Below are positions 24,501 to 36,194 of a stretch of DNA of 64,000 bases, piece by piece; positions within the stretch are counted from its first letter, which is position 1, and every line of letters begins with the position of its first letter. The stretch covers positions 4,666,501-4,730,500 of the forward strand of contig CM067530.1 in the NCBI GenBank assembly GCA_034509925.1, read 5' to 3'. The notes beneath the pieces are model-generated. The model searched no databases. It was given only the letters and a program-made list of their open reading frames with translations, and was not told the origin of the DNA. The translations under genes and the position numbers were made by a program. Source of the stretch: Hirudinaria manillensis. Lineage: Eukaryota; Annelida; Clitellata; Hirudinida; Hirudinidae.

Positions 24501-24713
24501 GTTTAGATTTTAAAAAGCTTCATTGAAAATCTGGGAAGAACATAAATTTATTTTAATTTGAATTAAATATTTGGGGTTTCTATACTGGCTGGTCGGTATT
24601 ATAACATTGTCACGTGGAAATTTATAAAAAAAATCTAAACCTTCGTTTGCACACATGCAAGGTTTCCTGACGCTTAATAGCCACAAACTGATGATTATTG
24701 CCACTCTATTCAT
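21563..24713 (-). CDS. unrecognised cysteine-rich type I membrane protein, five exons
   Basis: Minus-strand exons: 24713-24586, 24303-24264, 24106-23976, 23708-23554 and about 21804-21563. All junctions have GT...AG and all phases agree, giving about 231 residues. The start MNRVAIIISLWLLSV is a signal peptide. The ectodomain has six regularly spaced cysteines (DCHKVNETVKECLSEF, KKTTCQYNY, NQTCFDKLLMKEVTCSRA, YTIFCTD) and Asn-glycosylation sites (NET, NQT, NSS). It is followed by one transmembrane helix (AITAVVVIVCIGIIIILAGF) and a tail of about 45 residues starting WPKCHNPKAGW. The cysteine pattern recalls small helical extracellular domains such as DUF19, but I cannot name the family. It is divergently oriented to 5-oxoprolinase. 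Its promoter and first 18 codons are copied in the tandem duplication, whose left breakpoint cuts exon 1. The second (40-nt) exon is the least certain. Confidence 0.72.
22495..22640. repeat. AT-rich palindromic low-complexity tract
   Basis: Several overlapping inverted copies of AATAATACATATTTGTAT and runs of TATATA lie in the last intron of the membrane-protein gene, immediately left of the 42-bp inverted repeat. Confidence 0.6.
22643..22781. repeat. perfect 42-bp inverted repeat with 55-nt spacer
   Basis: The left arm 22643-22684 starts TTGGTACCTCTTTTTACC. The right arm 22740-22781 is its exact reverse complement, ending GGTAAAAAGAGGTACCAA. The whole is 139 bp with TTGG...CCAA ends and no obvious target duplication. 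It could be a miniature foldback transposon or a transcribed hairpin, and lies in an intron. Confidence 0.9.
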
Positions 24714-25354
24714 ATCCTGTGAAAGGTTCTGTTTATTATTCATTGATTAATATTATATACTTAAATTAATATATACCTAAATTTAATTTTTGATTTGAAA
24801 AAATTCTAATATATTTAAAATTATTAGTAATATTACTTTGTTACATGACTTCCACATATAATAAATAAATAAAAGATATCTGACGGGATAACAAAAATTG
24901 AAACTGTTTAATTGTCCTATCTTACTGGATGTAACTAGAGTATTAATTTATTAAAACAGTGTTAAAAGCAATTTTAAATGCAACGTTTCACATACCATCT
25001 TTCAATTCATATAGAAGCAATTCTTTTCATGTATGTCCGAACAAACAAAATGTTTCAAGCACATCAATAAACCTTTAAATAGACAACGGCCTATACTGCA
25101 TTAATTCGGATTTCTGGTTCTAATCACTGATTTGCTGACTAAAAGACTAAAGTCTGATCTGGATTACTACCTGAATTTTATGAGAAGACTGCATAATTTA
25201 TGAAATGTAAATGTTATGGGAGCATGCTTTAGTTGCGCGTTATTCAACTTACTTGGCTGGTGCTGAAAAATAAAAGTAAATAAAAACCAGTGTTTCTTGA
25301 GATTGTTCAATTATAGCCAAAAATAGGAATAAAAATATGCGTTATATATGTTAA

Positions 25355-25390
25355 AATATTATATTATATTATATTATATTATATTATATA
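25355..25390. repeat. ATATT microsatellite
   Basis: About six ATATT units running into ATATATA. The same tract lies in unit B near 31813-31847. Confidence 0.9.
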
Positions 25391-25454
25391 TATACATTGT
25401 GTAACATACATATAATAAATATACACAAATATTAAATATATATATATTGTAATA

Positions 25455-25700
25455 ACCCGGGGTCCTCAATCTAATTATAAAAGGTCAGGTTTATTGAAAG
25501 TGTTCAAATGCCTTGGAAGATGTACAATGCTTAATTGTCTTGAAATCTGCTGTTTTTCTAACTGGTTCATAACCAAAGAATCTGAATAGTAATTAATTAT
25601 AAAATTATATTGCCACTAAATTTAATTAATTACTAAATTAATTAATCAGCAATATAATTTTAATTATTCTTCAATTATCTGGATCCAGGGATCCAACAAT
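25455..25700. mobile_element. MITE-like block
   Basis: It runs from AACCCGGGGTCC to a GGATCCAGGGATCCAAC end, with a long palindromic ATTTAATTAATTACTAAATTAATTAAT core. Part of it recurs inverted at 15041-15110. Its copy in unit B (about 31912-32167) carries a slightly longer AT core. No transposase. Confidence 0.4.
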
Positions 25701-26439
25701 ATATATAATACATATTGTAAAATAATAACGGATAATCTCCGGTAGATAGACTCATCAGAGCATGTCTTCAGTGACGGATTTCATTGTAAAATATGAAGTG
25801 TTTTGGTTCTGCGGGCTGCTGGGTGTATTTAGTGTAATTGCAAAAGATTGGAATTAAAATACGAGCGTACGCAATCTGGTTCTGCAACTAAATCACAAGC
25901 GAAAGATATAAAATGACCTGAAACACCCAATGTTTATACGAAATTTATATCACAAGTTAGAATCAGCAAGTTGCATGTCCGGCAGTGATAAAACTTTGAT
26001 TTTAAAGAATATTACGAACAATTTACGATAAGTGATAATGTCGGAAAGTTTGCCAGTCGTTTTTTGACTTTTTGAATCATATAATGCCAAGACCAAGTAG
26101 TGCCAAGAAAGCCAATTATAAAATCAAAATTTCGAAAATTGAAATTCACATAAAGTTGTGCAAGTCAAACGAGGTTTGCCAAAATAATTTCAAAGTACAC
26201 GAAAGAGCAGTTAAAAAGTGTTATCAAAGAATTGAAAACTATTATCAAAATGATACCGATACACGATTATTGTATTGATGGATACCATCATAGATCAAAA
26301 AAAGCACATTTATTTGTGTTTTTTGTTTGTTCTGCCACAAACTCTGCAAAATCTCTTTCATCTAGAAAGTAAAGAAATAACAATGGAGCAGTTTGTTTCA
26401 AAAACAAAGTTGAGACTGATGTAGGAAAAGTTCAGTGTT

Positions 26440-27180
26440 CAGTTATTAGCACAAAATCCAACATTGAAAACAATGATGATGACAAAGGAGGAAAAAAGAA
26501 CATCATCATTGCTGTCGATCTGACTTTCAGGGCGAATATCGTTGCCTCATAACTTCTGCAAATTGGTGACGTCAAAAGAAATACTTCCAAATATTCAAAC
26601 CTAAGAATCATGACTAGCTTAGTGAACGAGCTATTCTTGCGGCCAAGAATAAATATTTCTATAAATTACGAATTAATCAATCCAAACATTCAAATCGAGG
26701 CAATCAGATATAAGTCCTTCGGCACTGTTGTGGAAGCGGATGAAGAGTTTAAATGTCCAATTTTTTAATTCTATCAATCTGCCGTATTCCACCGCACGAA
26801 CTGCAAATGAATGTCAGCTTGCCGATTATCACGTTGCGAAATATCAACCAACCAAAGCTTTGCAACGGCAGGCTTTTGAAGTTAAAACATTGAGCAATAG
26901 AAGAGCTAGAAGAAACGATCAGTACCTATGAAAGATATTTTCTCTCATTCCTATGATTACAATGGATTTGCCAATTCAATTTAAGGGTAACAATTCCCAA
27001 TTCGATTTTCATTTGCAATCACAATAAACAAAGCTCATGGAAAATCTTTTGGAATTGTCTGGTTACATGTATAGCATGGACAATTATATATTGCAAACCT
27101 GACAATGTTTATATTTATACAAGGAACGGAACGACTAAAAATATCGTGTTATTGTGAATTTGTAAAAATAAACATATTAG
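26440..27180 (+). mobile_element. Helitron helicase remnant (unit A)
   Basis: In pieces this reads as the C-terminal part of a Helitron Rep/helicase: LSERAILAAKN, IPPHELQMNV, LRNINQPKLCNG, LIPMITMDLPIQFKG, QFPIRFSFAITINKAHGKS, HGQLYIA, KPDNVYIYTRNGTTKNIV. These are the conserved helicase motifs V-VI in the right order (I-N-K-x-x-G-Q and H-G-Q-L-Y-V-A in intact members). The frame changes and stops many times, so it is dead. The Rep domain and the Helitron ends were not seen. Confidence 0.75.
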
Positions 27181-27889
27181 AAATGTATGCTAAATTTGTT
27201 TCTTGTCCATTCAATAAAAGTCAGCCACGGTAACGCGTGACTGACCACAACTACTTTTAGTAGACATCCGTTACGGAAGACTGATTGGAGTTATTTGAAT
27301 TGCAACAAAGTTAATGAGTGATAATCATATGCATAGTTTGCAGTTGCAAATTATGCAGCTCCATGGCCGAGAAAATCTTGTCTGCATTTTCATTCGAGAT
27401 ATCGATTGGCAATCCATTGAAAATAAAGAATGCAATTAAATATGTAATTATAACTCTAATTTTATTAGCCCAAGATGTTTTCGATGATATTTAGTACAAT
27501 GATTTGCTAAATATGGTTTATGATCTTCAATCCACGACATTTTTGTGATGTTTATATCGATTATCGATTTCATTGATCTCCCATTTTCAACATTCCTCCT
27601 TCAAACATCATCTGATTTCCAATGCCTTTTTATAAAGACGAGGTAATGTATTAGAATCTTTCTTTTGGTTCAATTCATCTAGCCGTGGCTTGAATTTGAC
27701 ACTGCAACCTTGAAATATTTTTACCCCCAGATCGTTCAGAAAGTTGGCTTCCGTATTAAATCTGCTGCCTCCCCTGACGGAGAATCTATCAGTGAATGCC
27801 AATATTGCATTTATATCGATTCCCAAATTGTATATAGATGTTCATTAGATATTACGAGATGTTAATCTCTGATTTCGGACTATTATATT

Positions 27890-28270
27890 TTAGATTTAAT
27901 TAAAAAAAACTGGAAATACGTTAAGAGGCGAAAAATCAGCCACCCTCATAAAAAAACAAAAAACAATAATTACCAATCCGGTTAAACTAACGTTTTTTTT
28001 TAATATTTATAAAATTCAATAAAAGTCAATAATATGCTTTGTCAACTTTTCTTTGAATTACTTCCTCACTCGATCTTTCGCGGAGTTTCAGCTAACGTTA
28101 TCGCATAGAACTTCCAAAACAATCCCCACACATTTTCAATAGGGCAGACCACGTCAAAACACAGAAATTGTGGTGAAAAACTAAATTTTTTGGTAAGGGG
28201 TGGATTGAGTATATTGTTATAAGATGGTATTTCATCGTCGGAAAAGTCATCGCGGAAAATTTATCGAATA
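27890..28270 (-). mobile_element. Tc3-like transposon fragment (unit A)
   Basis: CAATCCCCACACATTTTCAA (near 28120) matches the segment of the two other Tc3-like copies that encodes the N-V-W-G-L-L end of the transposase. Flanking bases also align with the decayed copy near 56590-57000. Only the C-terminal end of the gene remains. Confidence 0.5.
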
Positions 28271-29245
28271 TTATAAGACAACATGCATATTTACAAATTT
28301 TATTTAAAACATGACTTAATTAATAATATTATATGCCAAGCCTGTTTGAGGTCGTCCAATCCTAAAGCCAAAAGCGGGAGCTGGCTGGCGGGATGATGCT
28401 CTGTGGCGAAAATCAGCATTCTCTCGGAACTGTCGCTTCTGTGGGAAATCAAAAACCTTTGTGTGTCTTAAAAACTCTTTTGGAATAACTAATTTAGTTA
28501 ACGACAGTGGATTTGACTTAAGGGAAAATGGGATAACATATATGGGGCACCTATAAAATATTTTATTAGTGATTTAAGCTAGAATTAATTATGTTCTCTT
28601 TTGAATTTGTCGAACGCACAACGTGATAAGTTCAATACTAGCGCACTGAATTTTCTGGTCGGTGAATTTTCCGTAAGCCTTATAAGATAACCTTATTACT
28701 TTGAAATCTAACTGAAATCTAAATTTCAAAAAACGTGAAATTTAAAAAATATTACTTGTATAGGTACAGTAACCACACGTAATGGTCATTAAAAAGCTCC
28801 TAATCAGTATCAGAGGGATTTTTTCAAAGATTTTCATTCAAATTCAAATTTTACTTCATAAACCTTAAGACGTTTAATAAATTTCTATTGCAATTATTCT
28901 ATTATGAGTGAGAAACAGAGACATGAAATAATCGAAATTTTGAGCAATTATATGTTATGGTTTTTCAGAAAACTAAAATTGTGAAATGCCACTCCAAATC
29001 CGATACATGCAACGACTATAGCAAACGGGGTAATTGACCTTATGACTTTGTAGTCAATTTGTAATTGGGGGCTCGAAGAGATAGACCACAGGTTGATCGA
29101 CTAACCACAAGAACTTTAGTTCCACTCCATATGCTCGTCATAAAAGTCTGGACCTTTTAATAAGCTGCAACACTAGTAGTTGGAGGAACTTTAATGACGT
29201 TGTTCACTGATTTCAAAATTTGTTAAGTTAATATTAAATAATCTT

Positions 29246-29423
29246 GTTAATAAGTTATTATGTAGACCACTGTTTTGAGCATCACTTTAGTTTTTAGTCT
29301 TAACACATCTGTAGTTATTTGTAACTATAACCCTGTTAATAAGTTATTATGTAGACCACTGTTTTGAGCATCACTTTAGTTTTTAGTCTTAACACATCTG
29401 TAGTTATTTGTAACTATAACCCT
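29246..29423. repeat. 89-bp direct tandem repeat upstream of 5-oxoprolinase (unit A)
   Basis: Two copies of an 89-bp unit (GTTAATAAGTTATTATGTAG through CTATAACCCT), essentially identical, about 300 bp before the 5-oxoprolinase start. Confidence 0.9.
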
Positions 29424-29717
29424 AACTGTAACTCTATTTAGCATTCTTACAGCATTCATAAAACGTTTGAGCATATTTATTCACGATAGTCGAAACCGCG
29501 CCTCCCGACCTGAATGAATTCATGAATATTTAGAACTGATTAAGCATTGTCGGGATCGTCAGCCTGTTTATAGACTCGGTACTCGACCGTGTTGAAGGCA
29601 AAGGTCAGGTGATCAAAGGGTTTTTATGAGAGTTAAATTTCTGCGCCGATAGTAGTTATTACTATAACGTTTCATCAGCGATTTGATTTATACAGCGATT
29701 ATTTTCAATATTTGGCA

Positions 29718-30378
29718 ATGACCAGTAAAGGTTTTCGATTTGCTATTGATAGAGGAGGCACGTTCACAGATGTTTGGGCCAAATGTCCAAATGAGAATAT
29801 TCTTGTATGCAAGCTATTGTCAGACGATGATACACAGTATTCAGATGCACCAACTGAAGGAATTAGAAGAATTTTAGAAAAAGTGTTTATTATTGCTTTA
29901 ATCCATAAATTAACAATATTATTCATTTAGGATTTTCGTTTTCTTTTGCTAAGGCAGGAGTTAGGGATTTTGTTGTTGATGGATTAATTGATGGTAAGCA
30001 TATAGAATGGATCAGAATGGGAACAACTGTTGGCACTAATGCATTATTAGAGAAACGTGGTGAGCCCATGGCCCTCGTAATCACGAAAGGCTTTGGAGAT
30101 TTGTTATCAATAGGTGATCAGTCACGTAAAAATCTGTTTAATCTGGTGAGTCGTTTTCGTTTAATTGTTTTGCAAATTGATATTTGGATTTTAGTGAATC
30201 ACCTATCCTATTTTCAATTTGAATTTTTGACATGGTTGTGTGTATGGTTTAGGATATTGGTGAGCCTTACTTATTACATGAGGAAATTGTTGAAATAGAT
30301 GAAAGAATTATTCTAAAACGTCAAGATTGCTACATGAATGTTTCTTTTCCTGAGGTTGTTACCAAATCTGGAGAAAAA
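29718..30378 (+). CDS. OPLAH: duplicated first three exons of 5-oxoprolinase (unit A)
   Basis: Exons 29718-29882, 29954-30145 and 30253-30378 are copies of the first three exons at 36195-36855 and encode the same 161 residues. No exon 4 follows before unit B begins, so alone this yields only a fragment. Because exon 3 ends in phase 0, a transcript starting here could skip the unit-B exons and join exon 4 to give a normal protein, making unit A an alternative promoter. This is inference: splicing cannot be seen from DNA. Confidence 0.8.
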
Positions 30379-31116
30379 GTAAAAATTATGTGTGCTTTCA
30401 AGTTATTTTATTATTATTACAATATGATTTGTTTTATAATGTCAAATTAGATTTCAATGAGATTTCCACAATTTAATAACATTGTGATTTGGTAAATTTA
30501 AAATTATTTGGAAATATGACACAATTCTGATACAATTGTGATACAAATCAACTATCAATTATTCGTCCAAAGGGTGTGAATGAGGTTCTCATGTAAAAAG
30601 GGAATCTCCAGGTTTCAAATCCATATTAAGAAATTATGTTTCAGATATGAAAAGTTTTACAATTTCAGTTTTCTCATTCATTTGGAATAAGATCTTGGTG
30701 GCTATTAAAGATCTTACAATTTAAGATTTTGGAGTGTTAACATTAATGTAAAAGTGTTTCAATGAAACGTGCTTTGCCATTCATTTCCAAATGGATTTCT
30801 TTGAACACATCAACTCTAAATCTATATTGTATATTATTTATGAATTTTGAATTATTATATATAACTATTTTTGGAACAACATTTTCAGAACGATATAAAA
30901 AGAGAAAGGTAATGAAGTAAGTGTTAAAATTGTGAAGTAATTATGGAGAATTAGAATCTGATCTTTGCCTTTAAAATAAGTATATTCGTCATTGGCAAGG
31001 CTTATGGAATTTAACAAAAGAAGACAATAGAAACTTTTGAATTGTAGCTTTCTAGCAGCCAGGAGAGCAATAGCTATGTGTGTTCTGTCAGAATATGATT
31101 TTCATTCAACGATTTC

Positions 31117-31170
31117 AGGTTTCCTGACGCTTAATAGCCACAAACTGATGATTATTGCCACTCTATTCAT
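31117..31170 (-). pseudogene. truncated copy of exon 1 of the membrane-protein gene
   Basis: It reads MNRVAIIISLWLLSVRKP from 31170 downward, then runs across the duplication junction into unrelated codons and a stop. The upstream sequence is the same as for the intact gene, so a promoter could still be active, but no product is expected. Confidence 0.85.
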
Positions 31171-32917
31171 ATCCTGTGAAAGGTTCTGTTTATTATTCAT
31201 TGATTAATATTATATACTTAAATTAATATATACCTAAATTTAATTTTTGATTTGAAAAAATTCTAATATATTTAAAATTATTAGTAATATTACTTTGTTA
31301 CATGACTTCCACATATAATAAATAAATAAAAGATATCTGACGGGATAACAAAAATTGAAACTGTTTAATTGTCCTATCTTACTGGATGTAACTAGAGTAT
31401 TAATTTATTAAAACAGTGTTAAAAGCAATTTTAAATGCAACGTTTCACATACCATCTTTCAATTCATATAGAAGCAATTCTTTTCATGTATGTCCGAACA
31501 AACAAAATGTTTCAAGCACATCAATAAACCTTTAAATAGACAACGGCCTATACTGCATTAATTCGGATTTCTGGTTCTAATCACTGATTTGCTGACTAAA
31601 AGACTAAAGTCTGATCTGGATTACTACCTGAATTTTATGAGAAGACTGCATAATTTATGAAATGTAAATGTTATGGGAGCATGCTTTAGTTGCGCGTTAT
31701 TCAACTTACTTGGCTGGTGCTGAAAAATAAAAGTAAATAAAAACCAGTGTTTCTTGAGATTGTTCAATTATAGCCAAAAATAGGAATAAAAATATGCGTT
31801 ATATATGTTAAAATATTATATTATATTATATTATATTATATTATATATATACATTGTGTAACATACATATAATAAATATACACAAATATTAAATATATAT
31901 ATATTGTAATAACCCGGGGTCCTCAATCTAATTATAAAAGGTCAGGTTTATTGAAAGTGTTCAAATGCCTTGGAAGATGTACAATGCTTAATTGTCTTGA
32001 AATCTGCTGTTTTTCTAACTGGTTCATAACCAAAGAATCTGAATAGTAATTAATTATTTAATTAATTATAATATTATATTGCCACTAAATTTAATTAATT
32101 ACTAAATTAATTAATCAGCAATATAATTCTAATTATTCTTCAATTATCTGGATCCAGGGATCCAACAATATATATAATACATATTGTAAAATAATAACGG
32201 ATAATCTCCGGTAGATAGACTCATCAGAGCATGTCTTCAGTGACGGATTTCATTGTAAAATATGAAGTGTTTTGGTTCTGCGGGCTGCTGGGTGTATTTA
32301 GTGTAATTGCAAAAGATTGGAATTAAAATACGAGCGTACGCAATCTGGTTCTGCAACTAAATCACAAGCGAAAGATATAAAATGACCTGAAACACCCAAT
32401 GTTTATACGAAATTTATATCACAAGTTAGAATCAGCAAGTTGCATGTCCGGCAAGTTTTATCACTATAAAACTTTGATTTTAAAGAATATTACGAACAAT
32501 TTACGATAAGTGATAATGTCGGAAAGTTTGCCAGTCGTTTTTTGACTTTTTGAATCATATAATGCCAAGACCAAGTAGTGCCAAGAAAGCCAATTATAAA
32601 ATCAAAATTTCGAAAATTGAAATTCACATAAAGTTGTGCAAGTCAAACGAGGTTTGCCAAAATAATTTCAAAGTACACGAAAGAGCAGTTAAAAAGTGTT
32701 ATCAAAGAATTGAAAACTATTATCAAAATGATACCGATACACGATTATTGTATTGATGGATACCATCATAGATCAAAAAAAGCACATTTATTTGTGTTTT
32801 TTGTTTGTTCTGCCACAAACTCTGCAAAATCTCTTTCATCTAGAAAGTAAAGAAATAACAATGGAGCAGTTTGTTTCAAAAACAAAGTTGAGACTGATGT
32901 AGGAAAAGTTCAGTGTT

Positions 32918-33660
32918 CAGTTATTAGCACAAAATCCAACATTGAAAACAATGATGATGACAAAGGAGGAAAAAAGAACATCATCATTGCTGTCGATCTG
33001 ACTTTCAGGGCGAATATCGTTGCCTCATAACTTCTGCAAATTGGTGACGTCAAAAGAAATACTTCCAAATATTCAAACCTAAGAATCATGACTAGCTTAG
33101 TGAACGAGCTATTCTTGCGGCCAAGAATAAATATTTCTATAAATTACGAATTAATCAATCCAAACATTCAAATCGAGGCAATCAGATATAAGTCCTTCGG
33201 CACTGTTGTGGAAGCGGATGAAGAGTTTAAATGTCCAATTTTTTAATTCTATCAATCTGCCGTATTCCACCGCACGAACTGCAAATGAATGTCAGCTTGC
33301 CGATTATCACGTTGCGAAATATCAACCAACCAAAGCTTTGCAACGGCAGGCTTTTGAAGTTAAAACATTGAGCAATAGAAGAGCTAGAAGAAACGATCAG
33401 TACCTATGAAAGATATTTTCTCTCATTCCTATGATTACAATGGATTTGCCAATTCAATTTAAGGGTAACAATTCCCAATTCGATTTTCATTTGCAATCAC
33501 AATAAACAAAGCTCATGGAAAATCTTTTGGAATTGTCTGGTTACATGTATAGCATGGACAATTATATATTGCAAACCTGACAATGTTTATATTTATACAA
33601 GGAACGGAACGACTAAAAATATCGTGTTATTGTGAATTTGTAAAAATAAACATATTAGAA
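32918..33660 (+). mobile_element. Helitron helicase remnant (unit B)
   Basis: Duplicate of the remnant at 26440-27180, carried by the tandem duplication and almost unchanged. Confidence 0.75.
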
Positions 33661-34367
33661 ATGTATGCTAAATTTGTTTCTTGTCCATTCAATAAAAGTC
33701 AGCCACGGTAACGCGTGACTGACCACAACTACTTTTAGTAGACATCCGTTACGGAAGACTGATTGGAGTTATTTGAATTGCAACAAAGTTAATGAGTGAT
33801 AATCATATGCATAGTTTGCAGTTGAAAATTATGCAGCTCCATGGCCGAGAAAATCTTGTCTGCATTTTCATTCGAGATAGCGATTGGCAATCCATTGAAA
33901 ATAAAGAATGCAATTAAATATGTAATTATAACTCTAATTTTATTAGCCCAAGATGTTTTCGATGATATTTAGTAAAATGATTTTCTAAATATGGTTTATG
34001 ATTTTCAATCCACGACATTTTTGTGATATTTATATCGATTATCGATTTCATTGATCGCCCATTTTCAACATTCCTCCTTCAAACATCATCTGATTTCCAA
34101 TGCCTTTTTATAAAGACGAGGTAATGTATTCGGATCTTTCTTTTGGTTCAATTCATCTAGCCGTGGCTTGAATTTGACACTGCAACCTTGAAATATTTTT
34201 ACCCCCAGATCGTTCAGAAAGTTGGCTTCCGTATTAAATCTGCTGCCTCCCCTGACGGAGAATCTATCAGTGAATGCCAATATTGCATTTATATCGATTC
34301 CCAAATTGTATATAGATGTTCATTAGATATTACGAGATGTTAATCTCTGATTTCGGACTATTATATT

Positions 34368-34750
34368 TTAGATTTAATTTAGAAAAACTGGAAATACGTT
34401 AAGAGGCGAAAAATCAGCCACCCTCATAAAAAAACAAAAAACAATAATTACCAATCCGGTTAAACTAACGTTTTTTTTTAATATTTATAAAATTCAATAA
34501 AAGTCAATAATATGCTTTGTCAACTTTTCTTTGAATTACTTCCTCACTCGATCTTTCGCGGAGTTTCAGCTAACGTTATCGCATAGAACTTCCAAAACAA
34601 TCCCCACACATTTTCAATAGGGCAGACCACGTCAAAACACAGAAATTGTGGTGAAAAACTAAATTTTTTGGTAAGGGGTGGATTGAGTATATTGTTATAA
34701 GATGGTATTTCATCGTCGGAAAAGTCATCGCGGAAAATTTATCGAATATT
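34368..34750 (-). mobile_element. Tc3-like transposon fragment (unit B)
   Basis: Duplicate of 27890-28270. Confidence 0.5.
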
Positions 34751-35722
34751 ATAAGACAACATGCATATTTACAAATTTTATTTAAAACATGACTTAATTA
34801 ATAATATTATATGCCAAGCCTGTTTGAGGTCGTCCAATCCTAAAGCCAAAAGCGGGAGCTGGCTGGCGGGATGATGCTCTGTGGCGAAAATCAGCATTCT
34901 CTCGGAACTGTCGCTTCTGTGGGAAATCAAAAACCTTTGTGTGTCTTAAAAACTCTTTTGGAATAACTAATTTAGTTAACGACAGTGGATTTGACTTAAG
35001 GGAAAATGGGATAACATATATGGGGCACCTATAAAATATTTTATTAGTGATTTAAGCTAGAATTAATTATGTTCTCTTTTGAATTTGTCGAACGCACAAC
35101 GTGATAAGTTCAATACTAGCGCACTGAATTTTCTGGTCGGTGAATTTTCCGTAAGCCTTATAAGATAACCTTATTACTTTGAAATCTAACTGAAATCTAA
35201 ATTTCAAAAACGTGAAATTTAAAAAATATTACTTGTATAGGTACAGTAACCACACGTAATGGTCATTAAAAAGCTCCTAATCAGTATCAGAGGGATTTTT
35301 TCAAAGATTTTCATTCAAATTCAAATTTTACTTCATAAACCTTAAGACGTTTAATAAATTTCTATTGCAATTATTCTATTATGAGTGAGAAACAGAGACA
35401 TGAAATAATCGAAATTTTGAGCAATTATATGTTATGGTTTTTCAGAAAACTAAAATTGTGAAATGCCACTCCAAATCCGATACATGCAACGACTATAGCA
35501 AACGGGGTAATTGACCTTATGACTTTGTAGTCAATTTGTAATTGGGGGCTCGAAGAGATAGACCACAGGTTGATCGACTAACCACAAGAACTTTAGTTCC
35601 ACTCCATATGCTCGTCATAAAAGTCTGGACCTTTTAATAAGCTGCAACACTAGTAGTTGGAGGAACTTTAATGACGTTGTTCACTGATTTCAAAATTTGT
35701 TAAGTTAATATTAAATAATCTT

Positions 35723-35900
35723 GTTAATAAGTTATTATGTAGACCACTGTTTTGAGCATCACTTTAGTTTTTAGTCTTAACACATCTGTAGTTATTTGTA
35801 ACTATAACCCTGTTAATAAGTTATTATGTAGACCACTGTTTTGAGCATCACTTTAGTTTTTAGTCTTAACACATCTGTAGTTATTTGTAACTATAACCCT
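35723..35900. repeat. 89-bp direct tandem repeat upstream of 5-oxoprolinase (unit B)
   Basis: Same pair of 89-bp repeats in the second unit. The small duplication therefore predates the 6.5-kb one. Confidence 0.9.
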
Positions 35901-36194
35901 AACTGTAACTCTATTTAGCATTCTTACAGCATTCATAAAACGTTTGAGCATATTTATTCACGATAGTCGAAACCGCGCCTCCCGACCTGAATGAATTCAT
36001 GAATATTTAGAACTGATTAAGCATTGTCGGGATCGTCAGCCTGTTTATAGACTCGGTACTCGACCGTGTTGAAGGCAAAGGTCAGGTGATCAAAGGGTTT
36101 TTATGAGAGTTAAATTTCTGCGCCGATAGTAGTTATTACTATAACGTTTCATCAGCGATTTGATTTATACAGCGATTATTTTCAATATTTGGCA

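Larger units (their letters stand above)
24660..31116. repeat. tandem duplication, unit A (6.46 kb)
   Basis: Nearly identical to 31117-37593; differences are scattered single bases and a few small indels (near 25605 and 25985). It contains the 5' tip of the minus-strand membrane-protein gene, a MITE-like block, a Helitron remnant, a Tc3-like scrap, an 89-bp tandem repeat and 5-oxoprolinase exons 1-3. Left flank CATGCAAGGTTTCC, right flank TTTCAAGGAGC, junction TTTCAGGTTTCC: a short shared CAAGG at the ends, consistent with microhomology-mediated duplication. Confidence 0.95.

Noticed and set aside
26072-26278. 68-residue open frame identical in both duplicated units (also 32550-32756)
   Set aside because: Its preservation follows from the recent duplication and is not evidence of selection; no domain was recognised.
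27608-27826. 72-residue minus-strand frame with one residue difference between units
   Set aside because: No recognised motif, no splice support, and it sits among transposon scraps.
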